Numbered from the stretch's first letter, positions 9,501 to 20,800 are shown. The stretch is 64,000 nt of DNA from Ascarosepion bandense (GCA_037127315.1 JBBBDQ010001156.1:1335001-1399000); one strand, 5' to 3'. Translations and numbers: made by a program. Notes: generated by a model from the letters alone, not told the origin.

Positions 9501-9965
9501 GTTTAAAATAAATTTCTTTTCAGCTGAAATTTTGCAGTCTAAGCGAGACAACCCTTTATTTTACTTTGAACATTTTCTTATCTAGACTCACACATCTGAA
9601 TTTTCTAACGCATCTGTTTAATCTTTTATTACGTTGCATAATTTCTCATAACTGGTTTATTCTATTCATCACCAATGTATATTTTTGTTAATACAATTTA
9701 TATTGTTATTATAACAATGTTGTTTTCCTTCTTTAATTACTTTCTCAAAATATAATATAAAACAGTGTATTTTGAACGAATATTTGTCCATGTTTAATAC
9801 TGACCCAAAGTTCCTCTACCAGTTCTATTTCTGCTTCAGGATGCATTCATCAGGATTCGGATCATTAGCTTAGTTATGTGGCTCATTAAGCTGATTGTCC
9901 GATGAAACTTGCTTTGCATCTGATTTATTAGGTAATAAGGCGAAGATAGATCTACTGAGGTCGTC
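9501..9965. other. AT-rich sequence, nothing recognised
   Basis: TTATTAT-like and AATTTATATTG motifs, no repeat family match and no credible frame. Confidence 0.35.
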
Positions 9966-9966
9966 A

Positions 9967-10289
9967 GGTATGTCAGTCAGTTAAGTGCCATACGTGAAAC
10001 ACGCTTGTGCGATCATGTCTTTTTCGAGACATGACTGACTGGGCAGAAGATTATCCCGCAGTAGGTTGCCATTGATTTCTGCGGTAGATTGGTTGCCGAC
10101 CAAGGCTATAAAACCCAATCTGTCCTGTTATTTAACCCATAACTGGAGGGAAGAGACGGATTAATACCTTTCCCAAGGGTATTTGTGCGTAAGTGAATGC
10201 AATGGATTAAATTGGAATTCGAACTCGGCTCCCCGGTTTCTCGTTCCGAACCGATATCCACTGTACCACAACGCACATCCGGTATGTCA
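9967..10289 (-). mobile_element. SINE-1 with 9 bp target duplication
   Basis: Full-length minus-strand copy. Head: GTGGTACAGTGGATATCGG and GAGTTCGAATTCC. Body and 3' hairpin as in the family. GGTATGTCA is repeated at 9967-9975 and 10281-10289. Confidence 0.9.
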
Positions 10290-10359
10290 CCACAATCAAA
10301 TATTTAGTTTATTACTTCTGTTATCTTGTCGATGCCGAAATTGCTTAAAGCTAAGTCCA

Positions 10360-11090
10360 TTTTTTTCATAATCATTTCGCCCCAAGCAAGGTATTTTACT
10401 GCTACTGTTTTGAAGGGGGTTGCATAGGATAAAATTTATGAGAAAGAGTGACAGGTTATAGGGGGTGTCAGGAAGTGGGTAAGAGAAGGATGAGAATACT
10501 GATGAGAGTAGAGTGGACGAAGAAAGGAGCATGAGAGAGAGGATGCAAATTAGTGAGATAGGAGATGACTATTGACTTTACATCTAAAATCTTGGATATT
10601 GTAACTGTCGGGAAAGCAAGTAAATGGAAGGAAATTCCACAGTTGGTAAGTGCGAGAAAAGAAGCTGTAGGAGTAGAATTTGTGTTTACATTTTATTGGT
10701 TTCACAGTAAAAGCGTGGGACCCAGTTGCTAATCTTGTTGCTCGAGTAAATTCATATATAGGGGTCACTAGTGAGCTAAGTTCATTGGAGGAAATGTCGT
10801 AAAAGTATTTGTAGAAGAGACACAGGGAAACCACACTGCGTCGGTGAGAAAGTGACTGTCGGGTCAATCACATTACAGATTCTCCGTTGAATTTTGTCAA
10901 GGACCCCTAGGTGGATAGCAGGAGCACCCGACCAGATATGGCAGCAGTATTCAATGCACGGGCGGATGCTAGCTTTATATATGTGCAGGATTGTTTCAGG
11001 CGGAAAAAACTTCCTGGCCCTACACAAAGAACCGACTTTCATTGCAGTGGATTTATCTATGGATACTATATATTCCACTTGAGGTCTGTT
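10360..11090 (-). pseudogene. LINE-A RT C-terminus and 3' tail
   Basis: On the minus strand a frame reads VGSLCRARKFFPPETILHIY, then KASIRPCIEYCCHIWSGAP and DKIQRRICNVI (11078 down to about 10850). A second frame continues with SLCLFYKYFYDISSNELSSL and SRTYQLWNFLPFTCFPDSY to 10550. A frameshift near 10830 joins them. The tail with CCTTGCTTGGGGCGAAATGA ends at about 10370. This is the longest coding stretch of LINE-A here, roughly the last 190 residues of the RT protein. Confidence 0.85.
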
Positions 11091-11199
11091 GTTTATTTTG
11101 CAAAGCCATTTAATCCTGTGCTTTTTTCATCTTCATTTGAATAGTGCACATCATACGTTAAATTTTAATATTTTTTAACCTTCCATATGCATTATTTGT

Positions 11200-11229
11200 C
11201 TCTCTCCGTCTCTCTCTCTCTCTCTCTCT

Positions 11230-11262
<33 letters not shown>
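11200..11262. repeat. (TC)n and (TA)n
   Basis: CTCT repeats at 11205-11232 run into TA repeats at 11233-11262. Confidence 0.95.
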
Positions 11263-11263
<1 letters not shown>

Positions 11264-11290
11264 CTTAATATAATGAGTATTAAAGAGCTT

Positions 11291-11535
11291 AATATAATTA
11301 TATAGTTAAGAATTAATTGTACATTGAGACACGTAAATTTCTATGTTTCGAGATAGATTCTCATCATCAGGAAATGTTACTGTTGGTTGTGCAGATGGTT
11401 TACATTTAAAAAAAAATTAAATGTAAACCATCTGCACAACCAACAGCAACATTTCCTGATGATGAGAATCTATCTCGAAACATAGAAATTTCCATGTCGC
11501 AATGTACAATTAATTCATAACTACATAATTATATA
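11291..11535. mobile_element. Near-perfect palindromic foldback element
   Basis: Two arms of about 115 bp face each other across an oligo-A centre near 11409-11416. Matching landmarks are GTTTCGAGATAGATTCTCAT against ATGAGAATCTATCTCGAAAC, and GCAGATGGTTTACATTTAA against TTAAATGTAAACCATCTGC. Only a handful of mismatches are present. (TA)n tracts lie outside both arms. No coding capacity. It resembles a foldback MITE or a potential long-hairpin RNA precursor. Confidence 0.85.
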
Positions 11536-11575
11536 TATATATATATATATATATCATCATCATCATCATCATCAA
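11529..11575. repeat. (TA)n and (ATC)n
   Basis: TA dinucleotides at 11529-11554, then seven ATC units. Confidence 0.95.
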
Positions 11576-12004
11576 GAAATAGTAATATTATGTATTCGCT
11601 CCGCCTTTAGAGTATTTTCTTCTCTATTTTTTAATGTGTTTTTCTTTTACTTTTATTTAGCCTGTTGATAAGCACATCTTTGTCGTGTTAATTATTTTAT
11701 TATGTTGCGTACACGTGCTTTGTTTATATTATTCATCCTTTCAATATCTGGTAACTTTCATTGTGTCATTCCTCTTTAGCTTACTAACTTTTGTTTTCAA
11801 ATTCTATGTTTAGTGATCTATACTCTTTTACACTATTTGTCAGTGTTTTATTCTTCGCTTTTTCATCCTATCTAGATTTTGCCTGACATCCAGTTTTTTC
11901 TCTTTTTTAGTGGAATGATCTGATTAGTTGACATCCCTAGAACTTCTCTCAACGTGTTCCACTTTTAATTTGTTGTCGCGATGAAGCTATATTTGTTTTT
12001 GACT

Positions 12005-12040
<36 letters not shown>

Positions 12041-12507
12041 TTTGCCATTCAGAAATGAATCGTGTTGCGGTTCAGGTGTTCTTTTTGTATGTTTTAGTTT
12101 TCATAATTTTAATATGGCACGACAGAAAGACGGTCGCTCACACAGACTTCACTTGTGTTAGTTTTACAGTTTAAAACTGCGTTTCTGAACGTTTTGTTTA
12201 TGGTTGCATAATTAGTTTCGTTCTTCTGATCGCCCGCAGAGCTACTCCATGTCCATCAGGAGCTTGGGAGCCCCGGAATATAAACGTTGGTAATTTCTCC
12301 TACACCAATCATTAATCATTCCCAGTGCTCTTTTTAGGTTATTAGTTTAGACTTTAAACCATTTTAACTTTTTTAAAAAATTGTTTCACCTAAAGCAAAT
12401 TAATAAAGTCTTTAAGACGCAAGGAATTAATCAGTCTTAGACAATACGAGAAAAGAAACAGTATTAAAGACAAAGAACGAGAAACAGTAGATAACAATTG
12501 ACATTGC

Positions 12508-12510
<3 letters not shown>
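11576..12510. other. Unassigned AT-rich sequence
   Basis: A TA tract lies at 12007-12038. A short GC-richer segment near 12230-12275 (GGAGCTTGGGAGCCCC) has no match elsewhere in the window. No gene seen. Confidence 0.35.
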
Positions 12511-12556
<46 letters not shown>

Positions 12557-12582
12557 CGTGTGTGTGTGTGTGTGTGTGAAAA
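12511..12582. repeat. (TA)n and (TG)n
   Basis: About 40 bp of TA followed by GTGTGTG to 12578. Confidence 0.95.
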
Positions 12583-12723
12583 GTGTATGTATATAATTAT
12601 AAATATCAATATATATATATATAAATATGTAATTTGTTATATATATTACATTGTTTACATATTATATATGCGTTGTACTTATTTGAAAGCGCTCAATATC
12701 AGTGATAGAGCAAACATATTCAT

Positions 12724-13195
12724 ATAGATAGGTGTGAGTTTGTAACCCTGGGTTTCACGCTTTTGCGATCGTCAGACAAACTGATTAATTAAAAAAAAAA
12801 ATTGGTTATATTCGTGTATTTTTGTGGAAGTGTGGAAAAAAATCTGTCGTCACGACAGACGCAGACATACACATATATACATTTGTACAGCCATCAACGC
12901 GCACAAGGACACACACACACATGTACGCGCGTTCGGTCACTGAGGCCTAAACATACACATGCGAATCGTGCGGGGTTCGGTATATATATGCATATGTAAG
13001 CCGTTGCACACATACACACTCATTCGGTTGGCATATTCGAATGGCGTGTAGTGATATCAACGCGCGAATAGTTGTCGATTTCTCGTACGTACACGTCACG
13101 ACAGACGCAGACATATATATACATATACATTTGTACACCCATCAACGCAAGGACACACACGCAAAAGCGTGAAACCCAGGGTTACAAACTCACAC

Positions 13196-13203
<8 letters not shown>
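12724..13203. mobile_element. 480 bp element with 44 bp perfect terminal inverted repeats
   Basis: 12724-12767 is the exact reverse complement of 13160-13203. A recognisable core is TTTGTAACCCTGGGTTTCAC against GTGAAACCCAGGGTTACAAA. Between them a direct repeat occurs twice (12848-12920 and 13094-13162), marked by GTCACGACAGACGCAGACAT and CCATCAACGC. There is no transposase frame. The structure fits a non-autonomous foldback or MITE-type element, but it could also be a local inverted duplication. The right end merges with (CTAT)n. Confidence 0.75.

Positions 13204-13230
<27 letters not shown>
13196..13230. repeat. (CTAT)n
   Basis: Eight tetranucleotide units abutting the right inverted repeat. 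Confidence 0.95.
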
Positions 13231-13599
13231 ATAAAATTCATACAAAATTTAATTTGTGAAAGATGTTAAAATACGAATTTGCTTAAGACGAAATTCTAGC
13301 CAAACTCTATTACGGTGGCGGAGTCCCTGAGAGGTTTATTTCAAGAAAGTACAAAGGTGGAATAGCTTTCAACAACTCAAAAATGAATGTTAGAGAATTT
13401 AATTGATAATTGAGCTTGCACCTCGTTAAGAGAAAGCCAAGATATGCTTGAGGAAAGTATAAGGATACTCATAGCAAGAGCTGTCAAAAACTACATACAT
13501 CCGCCAAGGAAATACTGCCATCATCTTGGCGATTAGCAAGTAATGATTAAACTGAGAATAACTTTGATGAATTGACCGCTTTTTTATTTATTTTTTTAT
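13231..13599. other. Unassigned sequence
   Basis: No credible frame and no repeat family match. Confidence 0.3.
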
Positions 13600-13800
13600 T
13601 TTATTTTTTTTTAGTCATATTACCCCGAGCAAAGCGGTAACGCCACTGAAGCGCAGGGGGCTACATAAGAATGAAAAGATTGGAAAAGAGAAAGCCGGAA
13701 ACCACATCCTAAACAAGGAACATGGGGTAAACCTCTTCACCTGTTCAATAGACGTGGGTGGAGTGTGAACCGGGCGATAGTTTAGTCTATCTACTTATTT
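13600..13800 (-). mobile_element. SINE-2, one monomer
   Basis: Minus-strand order: AGACTAAACTATCGCCCGGT, TCACACTCCACCC, GAACAGGTGAAGAGGTTTAC, AGGATGTGGTTTCCGGC, then the LINE-A-like tail GCGTTACCGCTTTGCTCGGG and oligo-A. The body has no LINE coding sequence, only the LINE-A 3' tail. A tRNA-like origin of the head (GGTTCACACTCC as a decayed B box) is possible but weak. Confidence 0.75.
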
Positions 13801-14829
13801 ATTTATTTATTTATTGCTTTTGGATAATAAATATTAAATTTATATTATAAATAATGATATGTTGGGGGAAAATAGTGTGTTCAAAAAATGTAATGACGTA
13901 ATGCAATCTAGGGAAAGTAATTCAGTATTTGGCATGTGAAACTTACGAAAAAAATTTGTAAAAAGGAACGGAAAAGCAAACAGACATTTTATCTCATACT
14001 ATATCGAACCTAAAATATATTCAGTTCGTGCCAGTCATGGGGCCAATCATTCCTAGATGTTTCATTCGAATCTATCCAGCGAGATTTGAAATATCTTGAC
14101 CACGGACAGACATTCTAACAAACAAAAGGGCTAACGCGACCGAATACAATACATTCTCCTTATGGGAGAGGTAATAATAATCAGTTGTGAATAAAGAATA
14201 TCATTATGGGGTCAGGTGAGGTAGTAAACGACCCTAACTGGTAAAATTATTGCTTAGGTTAGTCAGCGTTGTGGATAAAATTAACCATTTGGCGATCTCA
14301 AAAGAATCAAAAATTGATTTAAATTTTAGACCATATTGGATAAAAGTGAGCCTCATCTTTCCTTAGAAACAATGTATATTAGGTGGTTCAAAGAAGACGT
14401 GGTTTAGCAATATTTTGTTTTAATTTTAACGCCTGAAACACAAAACTGCCGTCTTTTAATCAACCGAGAGAATCTTTTCTTTTCTTCCTCCATTAACATG
14501 ACTGATGCTTAGCTCCCGGAGAGTGACCTATTGCGCAGTCCAGGGCAAACGTTTTCCGCTGATATTTTTTTTAATCAATTCACCTGAAGCAAGACGACAA
14601 TGCTCGTAAGACGCAAGATACTATTAGGGATGAGAGAAAATGAAAATAAATTGGGAGCAGCCAAAAAGATATAAATACATACATAAAAAAAGGATAAACC
14701 TCTACTTCTGTTAAAAGATAATGGTGTAATTTGAAGTTGGCGATTGGTGAACCTATTTACTAATTAAATCAATTGCTAGGTCTGCTGCTACGAAATTTAA
14801 TTCCCGTTATTGCGCTGGAAACTTTCTTG
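13801..14829. other. Unassigned sequence
   Basis: (TTTA)n at about 13793-13815. A weak minus-strand LINE-A tail resemblance occurs at 14570-14620 (AATCAATTCACCTGAAGCAA). The rest, including the GC-richer stretch around 14030-14170, is not recognised. Confidence 0.3.
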
Positions 14830-15420
14830 CACATTTATAAGCTTGCCATTTATCAACTCATAGAATAATGCTGTCTCATTTGCTCTGGTTCTTCTGCTAT
14901 GTATTTTGCGGTTTTTGAGAAAATACAAAGAAGAATCTGCAATATTATCGGTTTTGACCTGGCATCTTGACTTCAGTCCCATTCCCAGCGTATCGCACAT
15001 TTTCTTTGCCGTTTCCATAGATATTTACATGGTAATTTTTCTGATTAGCATTCTTCTTCGCTATAAATACTTTACAAATTCAAAAGCAGTAATAGATTGG
15101 CGACAAGATCTCATCTTTTTTGCAGTGGAAATGGTTTACTGTAACCGTATGTTTTATGTTAACAGTTTCTTCTCTTGAACTTCGACGCATGGGACTCTTT
15201 TACGCCATCTTTATTTTCAGTTAACTTTGAACTTCAAAAATTTAAATCCAGTATCAATCGTTAGTTAAATGCAATGTCAGTTGTTATCTTGTCTTCTTTT
15301 CTTTAACTGTTCTCTTTCTTTAATAATGTTTTTTTCTCATGTATTTTTTTACATTCCGTATCCCCCCTTGCAGTTTAGTGGCTTTATTGCCTTGCTTTTG
15401 GTGAAAGTATAGTTATTTCC
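14830..15420 (+). pseudogene. LINE-A copy, strongly decayed
   Basis: Plus-strand frames give EKIQRRICNIIGFDLAS-like sequence near 14920-14960, then SHSQRIAHFLC (the decayed SHRRDVASLC block), YKYFTNSKAV and FYVNSFFSRT. A decayed tail GTGGCTTTATTGCCTTGC and TTGGTGAAA lies at 15375-15410. The block order matches the copy at 10360-11090, with several frameshifts. Confidence 0.6.
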
Positions 15421-16200
15421 TGGCATAAATATTACAATTTTGAGAAGGAACAAAATTTTCGAAAACATTTGGAACGGTCACTTAATCGTTGAAAATATTT
15501 GATTGCGGATAAGGTAGAGTTTCCTGGCCCAATTCATTCAATTTCTGTATCGTTTGCTGCATTGCGACCGAGCATTGTCGTGCAGGAGAATTAAGCCTTT
15601 TCTTTTGACTAGTTCTGGACACATACCTGCAATTTCTGATCCATTTGAACGATTTCTTAGCAATAATTTTCAGGTGTTATTAATTCACCAGAATGCAGAA
15701 ATATGTAGTGAATCAATGAAGCTGTAGACCACCAAACATTTGCCATGACTTTTTGTTTTTGGTGAAACTTCGGCGTTAAGGAACTGTTTCCTTTTGTTTC
15801 AAACATTGCCATGAACGCCGTCGGCTATTACAGAGAATACTTTTTTCAATCATCTGTCTCGACGGGATCGAGAAATGACTAATTTTTTGCGTAAAAAAAG
15901 AAATATTTATGAGGATGTTATTTTTTCACTCAATTTCTATTGTACCCATTTGTTCAGCTTCTTAGACGTTACAGATTTGTTTGAAGTTTCAAAAACTGAT
16001 CCAATACTTCCACTTACCTCTCTTGCAAGGTTTCAGTTGTTGTTATGCAAGAATACCAAAGAAAAAAAAGGAGAACTTTGACCTGTTCCATCCAGTCTGC
16101 CTTATTCAGTTGAACTTGCCCCAAACGTTTATCAGTTATTTTGGTCGCATAAAAACAAAACAAAACTAAAGAAGCTATCTCTGGAAAAATTTCATTCTCA
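15421..16200 (-). pseudogene. Mariner-family transposase relic
   Basis: Minus-strand translation shows KWVQ.KLSEK (mariner KWVPHELSEK block), then VSPKTKSHGK, then MCPELVKRKGLILLHDNARS (about 15640-15570), then QKLNELGQETLPYP in a shifted frame. HDNAR contains the second catalytic aspartate of the DDD transposase. Stops and frameshifts break it, and neither terminal inverted repeat is clear. It is one of the few DNA transposon coding remains here. Confidence 0.7.
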
Positions 16201-16269
16201 AATAAATAGCAAATACAAAAGTCCGTCGAACGTGGAAGCTCAAGGACTGGGACTACAAAATTACAAACA

Positions 16270-17045
16270 AAAATTTTTAATCATTTCACGCCAAGTAAGG
16301 CGGTACAGACACTGATGTGCAGGGGACTACATAAGAGAGTTAATGTTTTACGCAAGAGAAGAATGAAAACAAAGACGAACCAACTACAGGGGGTGAAAGA
16401 AAAAGGGCAAGAGAAGGATGTGAACACAGGAGTGAAGACAGTTGAGAAGGTAGAGAGAAAGGAAAAGAACAAGATACATGGGGTGATATAGAAAGGACTA
16501 AAGTTAAGTGGATAAGAGATAGGAATTGACATTGCATTTAAATTTCTGGAGGTTATAACCGTCAGGAAAGTAAATATATGGAAGGAAGAAAAAAAAAGCG
16601 AGGAAAGAACCTGATGAAGTAGAATTTTCGGCTGCATTTTCTTTTGATCATATCACCCCGAGCAAGGCGGTAACACCACTGATGTGCAGGGGGCTACGTA
16701 AGAGTGAAAAGATTGGAAAAGAGAAAACCGGAAACCACATCCTAAGCAGGGAACAAGGGATGAGCCTCTTCACCTGTTCAATAGACGTGAGTGGAGTGTG
16801 AACCGGGCGATAGTTTAGTCTATCTACTTCAATTACTCCAGTTTGGTTGATCAGACTGTAAAAGGGTGGGACCTTGTTGCCAGTCTGGTTGCCCGAGTAA
16901 ATTCTTGTGGAAGGGGCACCAGTGACCTAAGTTTGTCAGAGCAGAAGCCATAAAAATACTTATAGAAGAGACAGAGGGAAGCCACATCCCGCCGATGAGA
17001 AAGTGGCTGAACTGCACCAAATAACAGAAACCACATCATTTGACG
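16270..17045 (-). pseudogene. LINE-A copy split by a SINE-2 insertion
   Basis: The 3' part (16275-16640) has the family tail and CAGGAAAGTAAATATATGGA. The 5' part (16846-17040) encodes LSHRRDVASLCLFYKYFYGF and EFTRATRLATRSHPFTV. Between them lies a complete SINE-2 at 16645-16845, so LINE-A is the older insertion. The coding sequence is interrupted exactly where FTVKPxKC would be expected. Confidence 0.8.
16645..16845 (-). mobile_element. SINE-2 nested in LINE-A
   Basis: A single monomer plus tail (GCGGTAACACCACTGATGTG on the plus strand), about 200 bp. The flanks are continuous LINE-A sequence, which fixes its ends to within a few bases. Confidence 0.8.
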
Positions 17046-17555
17046 ACTTTCAACAATAGCGAGAACATATTGTGTAGATATTACTTGTAACTCGAGGAGC
17101 GAATAATGATAAAATCAATATATTGATATTTCAGCTTATTTAAAATAAATAAAGATAAAAAGGAACCATCAATACTGGAAAGAAAATAAAAGTTACTGGT
17201 GTTGAAAAACAGATTTTCCTGAAAAACAATTTTAACAGAGGTTATATAAAATTGATCTGTAGTACTGGCTGCTCGCTTAATAAATGAAGAATGTTTTCAT
17301 ATACGGAATCGGCTTAATTAATATTAACATATAAGGTGATACATATAAATGTAATATATTTTTGTAAAAATAAATTGATAAACAGAAAGGAAAATTATAT
17401 ATGAATCAACCTAATAGCAAATAAATTAGTCATCAGGCCGGTAGAAATATATATACGGTTTATTTAAAAACAGAATAACTACTCAAATACGAGTATCTAT
17501 TAAAAATAATGTTCAACAGAAGTTTCTAGAGAAAAAATATTTTTTTAAAATAATT
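17046..17555. other. AT-rich sequence, nothing recognised
   Basis: Low GC, no family match, no credible frame. Confidence 0.35.
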
Positions 17556-18165
17556 TCAGCACAAGCAAGGCGGGACCACCACTGGTGCACAGGGGGTTAC
17601 AGTGAGAGAAAAGGGAGGATAGAGAAGCTGTTAAAGAAAAAATAAAAAGGGATGAAATTCAAAAAGATAGAAAATAACAATTGATCTTACATTTAAGATT
17701 TTGGAGATTGTAGTTATCAAGAACGAAATTAAATGGAAGGGAGTTCCACAGTCGGTAACTGCAGGAAAAAAAAACTATTACAGAAGAGGGTGTTACGATT
17801 TCTTAAGGTAAAAGGGTAGGACCAGGAAAAAAGTTCTTTAGAGCAGCTGCCATGAAAATAGTTGTAGAAAAGACAGAGAGAAGCCTCATCACATTTGGTG
17901 AGAAATTTACTGAAGTTGAGATGCTAAGTCAGGGTCGATTATATTGCAGACCATAATTTGGATTTTGTCGAGAATCTCGAGAGGAACAGCAAGAGCACCC
18001 AACAATCTAAGGGGTAATAGCATTTAATGCACGGACATATGGTGGTTTTATAAATGAGCAAGATAGTTTCTAGTCCGACACACTGACTCAACTTTTCTAG
18101 GAGTAACTGCAGCTATAGTAGCGATGTATTTGTTCCATTTCAGGTCGGTTGAGAAAATGAAGCCA
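17556..18165 (-). pseudogene. LINE-A copy, decayed
   Basis: Carries the tail (AGCACAAGCAAGGCGGGACC on the plus strand), then the complement of the WNSLP block (GGAGTTCCACAGTCGGTAAC), FTV and FYK blocks, and CCATAATTTGGATTTTGTCG (DKIQRR region) up to ACAGCAAGAGCACCCAACA. No frame longer than about 50 codons remains. Confidence 0.7.
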
Positions 18166-18780
18166 AGGATATATTTTCGAACAAAATGCATATGTACAAA
18201 ATAACGGAAAAAAAAAAGAAAATTTCACCCAAAATACTCTTTTCTTTGAGGACAACATCGATGCGGATTCATACGTGATTGACTCTTCCGATCAGTTGAT
18301 TCATTTTTTTACATCCAAGATGGACTTCTTGCCGTGTCCTCCTCATTATCTTAGTGCTTGTTAATACTCCTCTCACGGCAATGCCTCAGACGCGATTTTT
18401 CGTCTAGCAAATTGAAATCAGAAGAGCTACAAGACAATGTTCAAGTTGAGGTTGGTGATATTATTGCAAAAGTTCTCGTTATCTATTGCTCTGTTTACCT
18501 GACCCCATTCAAGAACCTTAGGTCCGTGTCACTGGGCGTTGGGTCTAAAGCCACAACAAGGGTGTAACTTTTTTAATTCATTTTTTTTTTTAGCTATTTC
18601 ATTTACCACAATGGAATCTGCTATGAGAATGATAAATATTACCTTTCATTGATTATCTGCTAACGGTGTGTTCACAATTAGCAAGTACAGACTTTATATA
18701 CAAATATTCAGCAGAAAAAATATGGAAATTACTTATCCTTTGACGGTTAAATAATTACACTCATTTCTCGCTATGTTCAA
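18166..18780. other. Unassigned sequence
   Basis: An open plus frame at 18358-18567 (69 codons) has balanced composition but no recognised motif. I do not call it a gene. Confidence 0.3.
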
Positions 18781-19189
18781 CTTTACGTTTAGCATTTTTT
18801 TCCCTTTTGGTTTTCTTTTTTTCGGCTTCAAATGAAATAGTCATTCTTTCTTTATTTTTTTAATTTTTTGTTTATTTGTTTCATTCTTCTTTTTCATGAC
18901 GTTTATTTTTTTTTATTTCTTTCTTCATATATTCTCGATTTTGTAATTGTTATTCCTCTAGTTTAACAGTTTATCAATTTTTCTTTTTTTAACTTCCAAC
19001 ACCCATTTATTCATTTCAAATTGAATAATTTGTTTTAATCTTCATTCTTTTTTCTTTATACTAATTTTTTCAATTTTTCTTTTTCTTTTACACGCTTTCG
19101 TTTATTCTATAATCTTTACATGTCCAACATTATTCTTTATTTCAAATTTAACAAAATATTAGAGTTTTCATTTTTCGTTTATTTTTATT
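18781..19189. other. T-rich sequence
   Basis: TTCTTT-rich lead-in to the minisatellite that follows. Nothing else seen. Confidence 0.4.
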
Positions 19190-19330
19190 CGTCATTCATT
19201 CATTATTTTTTCTTTCTTTCATTCTTTCTTTCTTTTTTTCATTCTTTCTTTCTTTCTTTCTTTCTTTTTTTCCCTCGTTTTAGGCTCATCCACTCACATT
19301 TATAATCTTGTATATTTTCTCTCTACTTGT

Positions 19331-19382
<52 letters not shown>

Positions 19383-19446
19383 TCCCTCGTTTTGGGCTCA
19401 TCCACTCACATTTATAATCTTTCTTGTATATTTTCTCTATACTTGT

Positions 19447-19478
<32 letters not shown>

Positions 19479-19542
19479 TCCCTCGTTTTCGGCTCATCCA
19501 CTCACATTTATAATCTTTCTTGTATATTTTCTCTCTACTTGT

Positions 19543-19589
<47 letters not shown>

Positions 19590-19637
19590 CTCGTTTTCGG
19601 CTCATCCACTCACATTTATAATCTTTCTTGTATATTT

Positions 19638-19681
<44 letters not shown>

Positions 19682-19746
19682 TCCCTCGTTTTCGGCTCAT
19701 CCACTCACATTTATAATCTTTCTTGTATATTTTCTCTCTACTTGTT

Positions 19747-19797
<51 letters not shown>

Positions 19798-19806
19798 CTC
19801 CCTCAT
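19190..19806 (+). repeat. Compound minisatellite with (TTTC)n cores
   Basis: Five units of about 95-111 bp each combine a (TTTC)n run with the spacer CTCGTTTTCGGCTCATCCAC, then TCACATTTATAATC and TTGTATATTTTCT. Spacers start at about 19274, 19385, 19483, 19589 and 19684. TTTC run lengths vary between units, while spacers differ by only a few bases. Long Phe/Leu/Ser or Lys/Glu/Arg frames here are repeat translations. Confidence 0.9.
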
Positions 19807-19939
19807 TCATATTTCAATTTTAGATATTTGTTTTCGTCTTCATTTTTCCTTTTATCTTTATCGTGTCTATGCTTTTTTTTCTTTCAATCTTTTATTTTTT
19901 CTTCGTTTCTTATTTGACTTACTTCTTACATATTTTTTT

Positions 19940-20425
19940 TTATTAATCATATCACCCCAAGCAAGGCGGTAACGCCACTGATGTGCAGGGGGCTACGTAA
20001 GAGTGAAAAGATTGAGAAACAGAAAGCCGGAAACAACATCCTAAACAGGGAACAAGGGGTACCTCTTCTCCTGTTCAATAGACATGGGTGGAGTGTGAAC
20101 CGGGCGATAGTTTAGTCTATCTACTCCAACTGAAAAAAAAAGAAAAAAAAGAAAAGAGTGAAAAAGTTGGAAAAAAGAAAGCCGGAAACCACATCCTATA
20201 CAGGGAACAAGGATGAGCCTCTTCGCCTGTTCAATAGACGAGGGTGGAGTGTGAACCGGGTGATAGCTTAGTCTATCTACTCCAATTGAAAAAAAAAGAA
20301 AAAAAGAAAAGAGTGAAAAGGTTGGAAGAGAGAAAGCCGGAAACCACATCCTAAACAGGGAACAAGGGATGAGCCTCTTCACCTGTTCAATAGACAAGGG
20401 TGGTGTGTGAACCGGGCGATATTGT
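19940..20425 (-). mobile_element. SINE-2 with three body monomers
   Basis: The minus strand reads three ~150 bp bodies (each with GAGTAGATAGACTAAACTAT-like, TATTGAACAGGTGAAGAGGC and GGATGTGGTTTCCGGC blocks) joined by oligo-T/C linkers. A single LINE-A-type tail ends at 19943-19990. Tandem bodies with one tail suggest amplification before or during insertion. Confidence 0.8.
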
Positions 20426-20800
20426 TACTGTAGCAATTTGTTTATGCCTTAATTTTTAAAGATTCATATTTATTTCTCTTTTTTTTTTCACTTGCTTTTG
20501 TTTTGTTTCGTTTTGTTTGTTTTCTTTGGTTTTGTTTTGCTTTTATTTTTATTTGTTTCGTTTCTTTCTTTTCATTCTGTTATGTTTTCTATTTCAAATT
20601 TAACAGTTTTGCTATCGTTTTCAAATCTCGTATTGCCCCAATTTTTCTCTCTTTTTAATTTTCACGCCTAACGTCCATTTTCTATTTCGACTTTAAGAAC
20701 TTATCCCTGTCTTCATTTATTTTCCTTTTATCTTAATTTTCTTTCTTTCTTTATTTCCTTCTCTCCCTTTCTTCGATGATGACGTCTTTCCTTTAAACCC
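20426..20800. other. T-rich sequence
   Basis: TTTTGTTTTG and TTTC-rich runs, no gene or named repeat. Confidence 0.35.

Noticed and set aside
16281..16637. Minus-strand frame at the 3' side of a LINE-A copy
   Set aside because: It is 3' UTR of LINE-A in a chance open frame, downstream of the WNSLP block.
19300..19823. Lys/Glu/Arg and Phe/Leu/Ser frames of 114-171 codons
   Set aside because: Translations of a (TTTC)n minisatellite on both strands.
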